Shown here piece after piece: positions 26,092 through 35,167 of a stretch of DNA of 64,000 nt (the first letter of the stretch is position 1; each line of letters begins with the position of its first letter). Origin of the DNA: CAYLPJ01 sp964385465 (GTDB lineage: Bacteria > Planctomycetota > Phycisphaerae > SM23-33); assembly GCA_964385465.1 (NCBI GenBank), contig CAYLPJ010000032.1:9086-73085 (forward strand). Direction: 5' to 3'. Made by a program: the position numbers and the translations under genes. The notes under the pieces were generated by a model. That model worked only from the letters and a program-made list of their open reading frames with translations. It made no database searches and was not told where the DNA came from.

Positions 26092-27698
26092 CAGAACGTC
26101 GTCCTCACCGACACGCGCATGACCTCGTCCAGCGTGGTCTCTCCGGCAGCGACCTTCATCAGCCCGTCGTCGCGCAGGCTGTGCATCCCCGCCGACAGGG
26201 CCGCCCGGCTGATCTCCGCCGCCGTCGCATGGCGCTGGATGAGTTGGTGGACCTCTTCGTCGGCGGTGAGCAGCTCGAAGCATCCGGCCCGGCCGTGGTA
26301 GCCCGTTCCCCGACACGCCGGGCACCCCGTGCCCTTGCGCAGGCGCGGCCGGTCCGCCGGGGCGGGCTGCCAGCCGACGGCCTCCAGCTCGGCGGGGTCC
26401 GGCTGGTAGGGGCGGCGGCACTGGCGGCAGACGCGTCGTACGAGCCGCTGGGCCAGCACACCGACCAGGGAGCTGCTGACGAGGTACGGCTCGATGCCGA
26501 GGTCCAGCAGGCGGGTGACGGCGCTGGCGGCGTCGTTGGTGTGCAGCGTGCTGAAGACAAGGTGCCCGGTCAGGGCCGACTGGATCGCCATCACCGCCGT
26601 CTCGTGGTCGCGGATCTCGCCGATCATCACGATGTCCGGGTCCTGGCGCAGCACGCTGCGCAGGCCGCTGGCGAAGGTCATCCCCCGTTTGTCGGAGATC
26701 TGGATCTGGCTGATGCCCTCGAGCTGGTACTCGATCGGGTCCTCCAGCGTGATGATGTTCTGCTCGGTGGAGTTGATCTGGCCCAGCGCGGCATAGAGCG
26801 TGGTCGTCTTGCCCGAGCCGGTTGGACCGGTCACCAGGATCAGCCCGTGCTCGACGCGGATCAACTGGGCGAACCGGGCGAGCGTCCGGTCGTCCATGCC
26901 CAGCTCCTCCAGCGTGTACAGCCGCACGCTCTTGTCCAGCAGGCGGATCACCACCCGTTCGCCGTGACTGGCCGGGACCGTCGAGATCCGCAGGTCGATC
27001 ACGCGGTCGCCGACCTGGACGGTCGCCCGCCCGTCCTGGGGAAGGCGCTTCTCGGCGATGTTCATCCGGGCCATGACCTTCACGCGGCTGACCAGTTCCT
27101 CCTGGACGGCCGGGGGGAGGTCGAAGACGTCGAACAGCACGCCGTCGATCCTCATGCGGACAACGAGGCGCTGCTCGTAGGGCTGGACGTGGATGTCCGA
27201 GGCCTCCTGCTGGACGGCCTCGAAGAGCATCAGGTTGACCAGCTTGATCACCGGCGCGCGGTCCGCGACGTTGAGGAGGTCTTCCCGGCCTTCGAGCCCG
27301 CGGACCTCCTCGATCACGGTGTCGTGGTCGAGCTTCTCGACGAACTCCTGCGCCGCGCCGGTCTGCCGGCCGTAGGCCTCGTTGATCGCCACGCCGAGGG
27401 GCTTCTCGGCGGCGGGAACGACGTCGATGGCGCCGCCCAGCCAGCGCCGCAGGACGTCGCGGGTCTGCTCGTCGGCGGGCTCGACCATGGCGACGCGCAT
27501 CCGCTCGCCGCCGCCGGCGAGGCCCAGCACGCCCTTGGCCCGCGCGAAGCCGATCGGCACGCGGTTGACGAAGCGCGCCGAGGCGTGCTCGCGCCCGAGG
27601 TCGACGATCCCCTCGGCCGGGAGCGGCGGCGTCTCACCGGCGGCCTCGCCGGGCGGGGCGTCGTCGATGTCCGTGTTGTCCTGAAGCGGGGAGATCAT
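26091..27698 (-). CDS. gspE: GspE secretion ATPase
   Basis: The 535-residue hexameric ATPase drives pseudopilus assembly from the cytoplasm. It has Walker A GPTGSGKTTTLYAAL, the Asp box, Walker B VMIGEIRDHETA and the His box typical of GspE/PilB. A zinc-binding element is present as VCRQC and CPACRGTGYHGR. The N-terminal domain (about 1-130) is the GspE/MshE N region that contacts GspL. Length and order are normal. Confidence 0.95.
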   Translation of the reverse strand: MISPLQDNTDIDDAPPGEAAGETPPLPAEGIVDLGREHASARFVNRVPIGFARAKGVLGLAGGGERMRVAMVEPADEQTRDVLRRWLGGAIDVVPAAEKPLGVAINEAYGRQTGAAQEFVEKLDHDTVIEEVRGLEGREDLLNVADRAPVIKLVNLMLFEAVQQEASDIHVQPYEQRLVVRMRIDGVLFDVFDLPPAVQEELVSRVKVMARMNIAEKRLPQDGRATVQVGDRVIDLRISTVPASHGERVVIRLLDKSVRLYTLEELGMDDRTLARFAQLIRVEHGLILVTGPTGSGKTTTLYAALGQINSTEQNIITLEDPIEYQLEGISQIQISDKRGMTFASGLRSVLRQDPDIVMIGEIRDHETAVMAIQSALTGHLVFSTLHTNDAASAVTRLLDLGIEPYLVSSSLVGVLAQRLVRRVCRQCRRPYQPDPAELEAVGWQPAPADRPRLRKGTGCPACRGTGYHGRAGCFELLTADEEVHQLIQRHATAAEISRAALSAGMHSLRDDGLMKVAAGETTLDEVMRVSVRTTF

Positions 27699-27718
27699 CG
27701 GTCACCTGTCGGGCGCGG

Positions 27719-29956
27719 TCAGGGGATCTCTACCGGCTCGCTGGCGGGGTAGTCGGCGGTCAGTTCGGCCCGCCGCCCGGCTTCCCGGGAGAGGACCTTC
27801 AGGTCGCGGAACTTGTCGTCGCGCAGGATGACGGCGCGGATGAAGACGAACAGCGTGGACTCCCTGCCGTCGAGGCTGCGGTTGCTGAAGAGGTACTCCA
27901 CCAGCGGGATGCTGCCGAGGCCGGGCACGCGGTCGACGCTCTCCTGGAAGTTCTCGCGGGTGAGCCCGCCGACGACGATGGTATGCCCGTTGGGAATCGT
28001 GGCCTCGCTCTTCAGCGAGTTGGTCTTCCGCGAGGGCGGCAGCCTGTCCGTACCGTCGTCCTCGAAGCTGCTCAGCGTGATCTCGTACTCGAGCTTGAGG
28101 TGGTCGCCCTCGCTGATCTGCGGCGTGACGCTGATGTTCGTACCCGCCGAGGAATACCCGCCGAAGCTCGTCGTCGAGACGGTCGTCGAGGCGTTGACGC
28201 TGGAGTACGGCTCCTCGGTCTGGCTGACCAGCGATCCGGTGGCGTTGTCGTTGACCAGCATGCTCGGGCGGGCAACCACCTTCGCCCGCGAGTCGGACTG
28301 GAGGGCGTGAATGATCACGTCGGCGATGTCGGCGCTGAGCAACGCGCCGTTGAACCCCACGCCCGGCTTCAGCGTCAATGCGCCGGTGGCGGCGTCCACC
28401 TCGCTGAGGCCGAAGGAACTGAACTTCAGCGTCCGCCCCTCGCCGCCGTCGACCTCGTCGGTTCGGGAGAACTCCACGCCCAGCGAGAAGCCGTCGGTCG
28501 TGTCCAGCGTGACGATGGTCGCCTCGATGAGCACCTGGGGCCGGCGAACGTCCAGCCGCTGGATGAGCTTCTCGTAGACCAGGTGCACGGCCGGGTCGGC
28601 GATGATGATGATCGTGTTCGACGCCTCGTCGGCCATCACGCGGGCGTCGGGCAGTTCGAGCGCCCCGCCGCCGGCAGCCCCGTCCCCGGCCGGCTTGTCG
28701 CTCTGCCGGTGCGGGTCGTTGACCTCGGCCTCGGTGGGGCCCCGGATCGGCCGCTCGGACTCGGCGGGCGCCTGGACCTCGACGGCCACGCCGTCCACGG
28801 CGAGGGCGCCGAGCCCCTGGCCGCCGATGTTCTGCAGCGTGCCCAGCACCTCGGCGGCCTTGGCGTTCTGGAGGCTGTAGAATCGGATGGGGCTCTGCTC
28901 GGTCGGCACGGGCTTTTCCAGTTGCTCGACCAGCGAGACGATCCGCTCATGGATCTCCGGCGTGGCCGTGGCGATCAGCAGATTGGCCTCGCGGTCAACG
29001 ACGGAATCGTACCATCGCTTGGCCGCCGTCTCGCCGATCAGCGTCCGCACGAGCCGATCCACGCGGTCGGGCCCGGCCTGGGACAGCGAGTAGGTCCGCG
29101 TCTGGAGCCCGAGGCCCACGTCCAGGGAGGCGATCAGCTCGATGGCCTCGGCGGCCCCCTGCTGCCCGCCGACGACGACGACCTGGTTGGTTCGCTCGTC
29201 CGGCAGAAGGGTCGCGCCGGCCTCCCGGGCGTCCCCGCGGGCCTTGGAGCGCCCCGAGAGGATCTTCGTAACCTGCTGCGACAGGTCGGTGGCCTCCATG
29301 TGCTTGACGGGGACGAAACGCGTCTCCACCTCCCGGCCCGGGCGGTCGAGCAGGGCCATCAGCCCCTCGACCCGGCGGATCTTGTCGGCGTAGTCGGTCA
29401 CGAGGATCATGTCGTGCTCGCCAAGCTCGACGAAGCTGCCCGAGCCGGAGAGGAAGGGCTTGACCACGCTGGCCACACGCTTGGGGCTGGCGTGCTTGAG
29501 CCCGAAGATGCGCGTCACCACGGCGGTCAGCGCGACCGGCGGCGGGGCCTCGCCATCGGGGTCAGGCGCGGTGGAGATGTCCGGGAGGCTCTTGACCGGC
29601 GCAATCCGCATCATGCCCGGCACGGCCGTGGGAGACATCGCCAGCCCCTTCATCCGCAGCACCCCGCCCAGCAGCGTCATCAGCGAGTCGGCGGGGATCT
29701 TGTTGGGGCCCTTGATCGTGACCTTCCTCGCGCCGAGCTGCTCGTCGTAGAGGAAGTTGACGCCCTGCCGCTTGCCGACGTACTCGATCAGGACCTTCAG
29801 GTCCACGTCCTCCGGGAACGTGAGCGCCACCATGTTCGGCTCGTCGGCGGCGGGGATCGAGGCCGGGGCCGTGGTCTGGGCGGCCGCGGGGAGGATCAGC
29901 GCAAGCAGGCTGCAGGCCATCCACGCCCCCCTCCGGAAGCATGTTCGGTCAGTCAT
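27719..29956 (-). CDS. gspD: GspD outer-membrane secretin
   Basis: The 745-residue protein has a signal peptide ending near ILPAAAQT. An N0 domain follows (LTFPEDVDLKVLIEYVGK), then repeated N domains and the C-terminal secretin barrel with VVARPSMLVNDNATG and the conserved VPGLGSIPLVEYLF. It forms the outer-membrane pore of the type II system. gspE begins 20 bases downstream. The Ser-rich stretch SSVNASTTVSTTSFGGYSS may be the gate or lip loop. Confidence 0.95.
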   Translation of the reverse strand: MTDRTCFRRGAWMACSLLALILPAAAQTTAPASIPAADEPNMVALTFPEDVDLKVLIEYVGKRQGVNFLYDEQLGARKVTIKGPNKIPADSLMTLLGGVLRMKGLAMSPTAVPGMMRIAPVKSLPDISTAPDPDGEAPPPVALTAVVTRIFGLKHASPKRVASVVKPFLSGSGSFVELGEHDMILVTDYADKIRRVEGLMALLDRPGREVETRFVPVKHMEATDLSQQVTKILSGRSKARGDAREAGATLLPDERTNQVVVVGGQQGAAEAIELIASLDVGLGLQTRTYSLSQAGPDRVDRLVRTLIGETAAKRWYDSVVDREANLLIATATPEIHERIVSLVEQLEKPVPTEQSPIRFYSLQNAKAAEVLGTLQNIGGQGLGALAVDGVAVEVQAPAESERPIRGPTEAEVNDPHRQSDKPAGDGAAGGGALELPDARVMADEASNTIIIIADPAVHLVYEKLIQRLDVRRPQVLIEATIVTLDTTDGFSLGVEFSRTDEVDGGEGRTLKFSSFGLSEVDAATGALTLKPGVGFNGALLSADIADVIIHALQSDSRAKVVARPSMLVNDNATGSLVSQTEEPYSSVNASTTVSTTSFGGYSSAGTNISVTPQISEGDHLKLEYEITLSSFEDDGTDRLPPSRKTNSLKSEATIPNGHTIVVGGLTRENFQESVDRVPGLGSIPLVEYLFSNRSLDGRESTLFVFIRAVILRDDKFRDLKVLSREAGRRAELTADYPASEPVEIP

Positions 29957-30007
29957 GGTGTCTCCCGCGGACGGGTGTTGTCCCGGCCGCGACCTCCGTT
30001 GTCGGGC

Positions 30008-31582
30008 CTACGCGGCCTTGGCGACGCGTTCGACCTGCTCGAGGTACTCCTGGATGTTCTCACGGTAGTTCTTCTGCTGGGCGGCCCGCAGCAGGGGCAG
30101 GGCCTCGCGGTACTTGCCCTGCTTGACGAGGACCTGGGCGTGGCGGACCTTGGCGTCGGCCTCGTAGTCGTCGATCTGGGCCGCCCGCTCGAAGTAGAAG
30201 ATGGCCTTCTCGGGCTTGTTGCCGCGCGAGGCGTGCTGGCCCAGCAGGATCAACGCCTCGCCGTCCATCGGGTCGAGTTCGACGATCTCCTTGAGCACGC
30301 GGGCCTCCTCCTCGCCGGCGCCGGCGGCGACGGCGATGCGGGCGCGAAGCTTGAGCAGGTCCTTGCGGTCGGCGATCTCGAGCTGATCGCCGCGGAGCTG
30401 CTCGATCTGCTCGACCAGCCGGCGGGTCTCGTCCAGGGCCCCTCGCGAAGCCAGGACCCTCGCGGCATTGATCGCACGGCCGGGCTTGGCGTCGGCGTCC
30501 TTCTTCATCGCCCGCGTGTAGGACCCGACCGCGAGGTCGTACAGCTCTTCGTTGACGTAGATGTCACCCAGCATGTTCAGGTTCGCGGCCGTGGTCTTGC
30601 CCATGCGGTCGACCAGCTCGAGGTTCTCCGCCGCGCGCATCGGCTTGTCCATGCCCACGTACGCGTTGGCCTGGATCGCCCACAGGTCGGCGCGGTCGGG
30701 GTACTGCTTGATCAACTGCCCGCACAGCGCCACCGCCTCGGCGTACCGCCCCTGGCGGAAGAAGCTCTGCACGAGGCCCTTCTTCCAGTCCAGCGTCCCG
30801 GGGTCCAGCAGGATGGCCATGCGATAGGCGGACTCGGCCGCGAGGGTGTTGCCCGTCGTGGCGTTGGCGAAGGCGAGCAGGCCGTAGGTCAGCGCGTCGC
30901 CGCCTCCCAGCTCGATCACGCGGGTCAGCGACGGCAGGGCCTTGCCGAAGTCGTTGCGGCGGACGTGGATCAGCGCGAGGTTCTTCCAGGCCCGGCGGTA
31001 CTTGGGGTGCTGCTCGATCGCGGCGCGGTAGGCCTTCGCCGCCTCGTCCAGCCGCTCCTGCTGGAAGTACAGGTTGCCCAGCGTCATGTCGAAGGTCGCG
31101 CTGGCGGCGTCGCCGGCGACGATCTTCTCGAGCATCGCCGTCGCTTCCTTGCCCTTGTCCTGCTGGATGAGCTCCATGACCGCCGTCATCTGCTCCCGCT
31201 CGGGGTCGGTGAGCTTGGGCTCCAGGGCGGTCTCGGCGGCATAGCTGGCGGCGAAGTCCCGCTGGAAGTTCGGGTCGTTCCAGACGTCCAGCGCCTCGCT
31301 GCTCATCGCGTACTTCACCGGCTTGGACGGACCCGACGCCAGGGCCGGATCGTTGGCGTCGTCCGCCGGCTGCGTCGAGGCGGCCTCGGCCTCCTTCTCC
31401 TTCTGGCGGGCCTTGCTCAACTCGACGATCCACCCCGCGACGGAGGAGATCTCCTCTTCGCGCATGGTCTCGCACCCGGCCAGCGCGGCCGCGACGAGGG
31501 CCAGGGCGAGGATCAGGGCGCGGCTCGCGGCGGATGCGGTGGGGTGTCCTTGGTCTGGGGTCTGCACGGTCGATGTCCTCAC
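30008..31582 (-). CDS. TPR lipoprotein of the TonB/type II secretion block
   Basis: GTG 31582 is chosen because it lies two bases after the tonB stop and places a lipoprotein signal (ALVAAALAGC) at residues about 24-33; 524 residues result. At least ten tetratricopeptide repeats fill the rest, for example YRRAWKNLALIHVRRNDF and YPDRADLWAIQANAYVGM. In Gammaproteobacteria with TonB2-type systems a TPR protein follows tonB in the same way. It could scaffold the energy-transducing complex in the periplasm. It is 51 bases upstream of gspD, linking the two machines. Confidence 0.8.
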   Translation of the reverse strand: MRTSTVQTPDQGHPTASAASRALILALALVAAALAGCETMREEEISSVAGWIVELSKARQKEKEAEAASTQPADDANDPALASGPSKPVKYAMSSEALDVWNDPNFQRDFAASYAAETALEPKLTDPEREQMTAVMELIQQDKGKEATAMLEKIVAGDAASATFDMTLGNLYFQQERLDEAAKAYRAAIEQHPKYRRAWKNLALIHVRRNDFGKALPSLTRVIELGGGDALTYGLLAFANATTGNTLAAESAYRMAILLDPGTLDWKKGLVQSFFRQGRYAEAVALCGQLIKQYPDRADLWAIQANAYVGMDKPMRAAENLELVDRMGKTTAANLNMLGDIYVNEELYDLAVGSYTRAMKKDADAKPGRAINAARVLASRGALDETRRLVEQIEQLRGDQLEIADRKDLLKLRARIAVAAGAGEEEARVLKEIVELDPMDGEALILLGQHASRGNKPEKAIFYFERAAQIDDYEADAKVRHAQVLVKQGKYREALPLLRAAQQKNYRENIQEYLEQVERVAKAA

Positions 31583-31584
31583 GG

Positions 31585-32259
31585 TCAGAGCTTGGGGAAC
31601 ACGATGGGAACGCGCATGCGGAACCGGACGGGCTCGCCGTTGCGCTTGCCGGGCTCGAACTTCCACTGTTTCAGGGCCGCCAGGGCCGGCTGCTCGAAGA
31701 GCGGGTCGGTCGAGTGCTGGACGATGGGGTTCACCACGCGTCCGCGCTCGTCGACCATGAAGATGATGTACACCTTCCCGGATGTCCTGCGGAGCCTCTG
31801 GCGGACCTTCGGGCTGAGCATGGGTCCGGGCTGGTAGAGGATGCGCGGCTTCTGGTCCAGTTCGGACATCTGGAAGACGTCCTGCGAGCCTTTGCCGGAC
31901 CCGACGGCCTTGGAGAGGTCCACCGCCAGGGTCCCGCCGAACCCCCCGCCGCCCATGCCGGCGTTGAGGGCCATGTCGAGCTGCTCCAGGCTCAAGTCCT
32001 GGGCCGGCTGCTCGTCCAGCTCGGGCTTCTCCTCGGGCTCGGGCTCCTCCGGCGGCTCCTCTTCCTCGGTCTCGACGGGCGGGGGCGGCTCGAGGGTGGT
32101 CACCGTCGTGTAGGACATCTGGTCGGTCGGCGGCTTGCTGATCGTCTGCATCACCGGCAGGATGAGGAAGAACGCCAGCGTCAGGGACGCGGCGCCCACG
32201 ATCACCAGGAATCGGTGGAACAGCCAGCCGATCACGGATGTCTTCTTCTGCTTCCTCAT
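31585..32259 (-). CDS. tonB: TonB energy transducer
   Basis: The 224-residue protein has an N-terminal membrane helix (about 15-37), a Pro/Glu-rich periplasmic spacer (PPPPVETEEEEPPEEPEPEE) and a C-terminal TonB domain: SGKVYIIFMVDERGRVVNP and ALAALKQWKFEPGKRNG. TonB transmits the proton-motive force captured by ExbB-ExbD to outer-membrane receptors. It is short, like the TonB2 group, and lies 9 bases after exbD. Confidence 0.9.
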   Translation of the reverse strand: MRKQKKTSVIGWLFHRFLVIVGAASLTLAFFLILPVMQTISKPPTDQMSYTTVTTLEPPPPVETEEEEPPEEPEPEEKPELDEQPAQDLSLEQLDMALNAGMGGGGFGGTLAVDLSKAVGSGKGSQDVFQMSELDQKPRILYQPGPMLSPKVRQRLRRTSGKVYIIFMVDERGRVVNPIVQHSTDPLFEQPALAALKQWKFEPGKRNGEPVRFRMRVPIVFPKL

Positions 32260-32268
32260 GGCGCTGCC

Positions 32269-32682
32269 CTATCGCTGTTTCTGCCTGGTCGCCAGGCTGA
32301 CCTTCTTCGCCCCGCCGAGCTTGGCCTGGTCTATGATGCGGACCAGCGTGCCGGACTGGGCGGCGCTGTCGGCCTGGATGATCACGGGCACGTCTTCCTT
32401 CTGGAGCATCCGGCGGACCAGCGGCTGGACGCCGCTGACGCCGATGTCCCGCCCGCCGTAGACGACCGCGCCGTCGGCGGTCAGGGCGATCAGGATGCTC
32501 GTCTTCTCCAGCGGCCCGCCGGACGAGGCCGTCGGTTTGTCGACCTCCACGCCGGTCTCCTCCACGAACGTCGTCGTGACGATGAAGAAGATCAGCAGGA
32601 TGAACACGCAGTCCATCAGCGGGGAGATGTCGATGCCGGTCTCCTGCCCGCTGTCGGCGCTCATCTCACGAAAGCGTCCCAT
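32269..32682 (-). CDS. exbD: ExbD biopolymer transport protein
   Basis: ATG 32682 gives 137 residues. One membrane helix (about 20-40) contains the essential Asp in ISPLMDCVFILLIFF, the proton-carrying residue of the family. A periplasmic domain of the ExbD/TolR fold follows (ILIALTADGAVVYGG). It overlaps the end of the preceding exbB by 17 bases. It works as the stator partner of ExbB. Confidence 0.92.
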   Translation of the reverse strand: MGRFREMSADSGQETGIDISPLMDCVFILLIFFIVTTTFVEETGVEVDKPTASSGGPLEKTSILIALTADGAVVYGGRDIGVSGVQPLVRRMLQKEDVPVIIQADSAAQSGTLVRIIDQAKLGGAKKVSLATRQKQR

Positions 32683-33349
32683 GGGCTCCCTTCCTCTCGC
32701 GGCGCATGGTGCGGTACTGGTGCTGGGCGCAGACCGTCTCGAGGTGCGCCAGGAACGACTTGTAGCGATCGTGCTTCCGAGCAAGCTGGTACTGGAGGAA
32801 CAGCCCCGGCAGGGCGATGATCAGTCCCGTCTCGGTGGTGATCAGCGCCTCGGAGATGCCCGCGGCCACCAACCCCATGGTCTTGTCGCCCCCGGACCCG
32901 GTGGCCAGGGCGCCGAACGTCGAGAGCATGCCCGTCACCGTGCCCAGCAGCCCCAGCAGCGGGGCGGCGCCGACACAGATCTTCATGACCTTCAGGTCCC
33001 GCTCGAACGGGGCGATCTCGGTCGCGCGGAGCTCCTCGAAGTACAGGCTCGTGTCCTTGAGGCTCGTCCCGCCGGTGGCGAAGTCCAGCAGTTCGCCGAC
33101 CGGGCCTTTTCGCTCCGAGGGCTGCGCGATCCAACGCCGCCATGTCTTCTCCGGGACCGACAGGAAGCCCTTGGCGCGCAGCCGCAGGTGCATGTTCACG
33201 CCGAGGGCGAACAGGACCATGGCGATGGTGGCGATACCCACCATGGCCCATCCGCCGGCCAGCCAGATGGTCAGGGCCTGCTCCCACAGGACCCCCATCT
33301 GCTCGCCGAGCGTGTCCATGTTCACGATTGCCGTCATCGGTGCCTGCAT
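32666..33349 (-). CDS. exbB: ExbB/TolQ-family proton channel
   Basis: ATG 33349 gives 227 residues (a second in-frame ATG lies at 33337). Three membrane helices are visible, with the conserved LLGLLGTVTGMLSTF in the second and ISEALITTETGLIIALPG in the third. ExbB surrounds the ExbD helices and forms the proton path that powers TonB. It is the second ExbB-type protein of this operon, alongside the longer TtpC-type protein. Confidence 0.9.
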   Translation of the reverse strand: MQAPMTAIVNMDTLGEQMGVLWEQALTIWLAGGWAMVGIATIAMVLFALGVNMHLRLRAKGFLSVPEKTWRRWIAQPSERKGPVGELLDFATGGTSLKDTSLYFEELRATEIAPFERDLKVMKICVGAAPLLGLLGTVTGMLSTFGALATGSGGDKTMGLVAAGISEALITTETGLIIALPGLFLQYQLARKHDRYKSFLAHLETVCAQHQYRTMRRERKGAHGTLS

Positions 33350-33363
33350 CCCGCCGGCGGCGC

Positions 33364-35148
33364 TCACACGCCCGCCAGCTCCAGCGAGTCCTCGACCTCG
33401 TCGTCCGACGACGCGCGGGGCGTCCGCCGCGACTTGCTGACCTGGTTGACGAACGCCACGGCCGCCTTCTCCATCTGGTCCACGACCGAGCGGGCCTTGC
33501 GGGAAAGGAACGCGTGCAGCAGCAGCGAGGGGATCGCCACGATCAGCCCGAACTCCGTCGTGATCAGCGCCTCGGAGATGCCTCCCGAGAGCGTCTTGAC
33601 GTCGCCCGAGCCGTACACCGTGATCAGGCGGAACGTGTTGATGATGCCCGTCACCGTGCCCAGCAGCCCCAGCAGCGGCGCCGAGGCCGCCGCGATGGCG
33701 ATGAACGGAAGGAACCGCTGGAGCTTCAGCCGCGTGGCCAGCACCGTCTCGAACATGACCTCCTCGATCAGCTCCCGCGGCTCGCGAAGGTGCTGGACGC
33801 CCACGTCCAGCATCTTGCCCACCGGGCCCTTGATCCTGGCGGCCCTGCGGCGGACCTCGTCCTCGTCGCCGCTGCGGACCGCGTTGAGCAACGCGTTGAG
33901 CCGCGCCTGTGACGGCGTGCGGAGGAAGACCAGGCTCAACCACTTGTACAGTGCCACCAGCAACGCCGCGGCCGCCATGCCGAGGATCGGCACCATGACA
34001 GGCCCGCCCTTCTGGATGTGCTCCCAGACGGTCTGCTCGGTGGATTCGACCTTGTGGGCGTTGCCCTCGGTGGGGTCCAGGGGGAAGTGCCCGTCGCCGG
34101 TCTCGATCAGCGCCCGCGCGGCGGCGGCGTCTTCGGGGTTGGCGAAGGGCACGACGGAGGGCTCGTCGGAGTTGACGCGCTTCATCACCGTCCCGACGGT
34201 CCGGCCGTCGTCGGAGCCGAAGATCGCCTTCGGCCCGACCATCACGAAGGTGCCCGGCTTGACCATCTCGTTCTCGTCGACGGCCTCGCCCCCGAACATC
34301 GTGCCGCCCAGCGCGTCCTCCAGCCGGCCCAGGGACGCACGGATCACCGCCAGTTGGGCCTCGAAGACCTCGTCCTGCGAAAGGTTCGTGTTCTCCGTCG
34401 CCAGCGTCGCGTCGGCCAGCACCTGCTGGTACCGCTGCTTCTCGGCGATGTGCAGCCCGGACTCGAAGTTCCGGACGTACTCGCTCAGCAGGTTGGACAG
34501 GTAGAGAGACTCCTTCTTCCGGGCATCGATCTCGCTGTTGAGGTTCGTGATCGACAGCGTGCGGGTGTCCAGCGTGCGGGTGGTCTGCTGGAATTCGCGG
34601 CGGACGGCCTTGAGCTCGGCCTCCAGCTCGTTGAGCTTGCGGGTCAGCGGAAGCTTCTCCAGGGCGACCTGCTCCTGCACGTCCCGCAGCTCCGCGAGGC
34701 TCTCCTTGAGCTGCTGCTGGACCGTGCGAGACGCCTTGTCGAACGCGCCGTCCTCGGCATCCGCCGACGTCGGCGACGACGGCTTCCCCGCGGCGGCCGC
34801 GCCGGAGGCCGGCGCCTCGGCCCCGCCGGCGGCGAGGTCCTCCAACGCCACCGGCTGCGTCGACGGCTGCGTGGCCGGTCGCGTCCCGGGCTGGATCGCC
34901 GGCTGCGTGGCCGCGGCACGGAGGCCCGCCGGCTGCGTCGACGGGGAGGGCATCGCGGCCGGTCGCGTCGACGGGGCCAACATCGGCGCCGCCGGCGGGT
35001 CAGCCGGACGGGCGGCCGGACGACTGGCCGGCTCCGGCGGGACCACGATGACACGATCGGCCTTGCCGGCGTCCGCAGCGCCAAAGGCCTCCACGAGCCC
35101 GATGGTCGCGACGAGCACCACACACATGATTGAGCTTGTTCTTCTCAC
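33364..35148 (-). CDS. TtpC-type ExbB with long periplasmic coiled coil
   Basis: The 594-residue protein starts at GTG 35148 with a signal-like segment. Residues about 35-110 are low-complexity linkers rich in S-T-R-P and S-T-Q-P. A coiled coil and a small domain fill about 140-395. The C-terminal 200 residues are a complete MotA/TolQ/ExbB domain (APLLGLLGTVTGIINTF, ISEALITTEFGLIVAIPS). This matches TtpC of the Vibrio/Shewanella TonB2 system, which is needed with ExbB2-ExbD2-TonB2. It lies between the DUF3450 gene and exbB, as in those systems. Confidence 0.85.
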   Translation of the reverse strand: MRRTSSIMCVVLVATIGLVEAFGAADAGKADRVIVVPPEPASRPAARPADPPAAPMLAPSTRPAAMPSPSTQPAGLRAAATQPAIQPGTRPATQPSTQPVALEDLAAGGAEAPASGAAAAGKPSSPTSADAEDGAFDKASRTVQQQLKESLAELRDVQEQVALEKLPLTRKLNELEAELKAVRREFQQTTRTLDTRTLSITNLNSEIDARKKESLYLSNLLSEYVRNFESGLHIAEKQRYQQVLADATLATENTNLSQDEVFEAQLAVIRASLGRLEDALGGTMFGGEAVDENEMVKPGTFVMVGPKAIFGSDDGRTVGTVMKRVNSDEPSVVPFANPEDAAAARALIETGDGHFPLDPTEGNAHKVESTEQTVWEHIQKGGPVMVPILGMAAAALLVALYKWLSLVFLRTPSQARLNALLNAVRSGDEDEVRRRAARIKGPVGKMLDVGVQHLREPRELIEEVMFETVLATRLKLQRFLPFIAIAAASAPLLGLLGTVTGIINTFRLITVYGSGDVKTLSGGISEALITTEFGLIVAIPSLLLHAFLSRKARSVVDQMEKAAVAFVNQVSKSRRTPRASSDDEVEDSLELAGV

Positions 35149-35167
35149 GGTGACTGACCTATCCCGC

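Noticed and set aside
18562..29956. Type IV pilus rather than type II secretion
   Set aside because: The presence of GspG, H, I, J and K in standard order and absence of PilT- and PilQ-type genes favour a type II system, though the C/L/M module is divergent.
27983..31837. Long plus-strand open frame of over 1200 codons opposite gspD and the TPR gene
   Set aside because: No domain signature is visible and the opposite strand encodes an unmistakable secretin and TPR protein.
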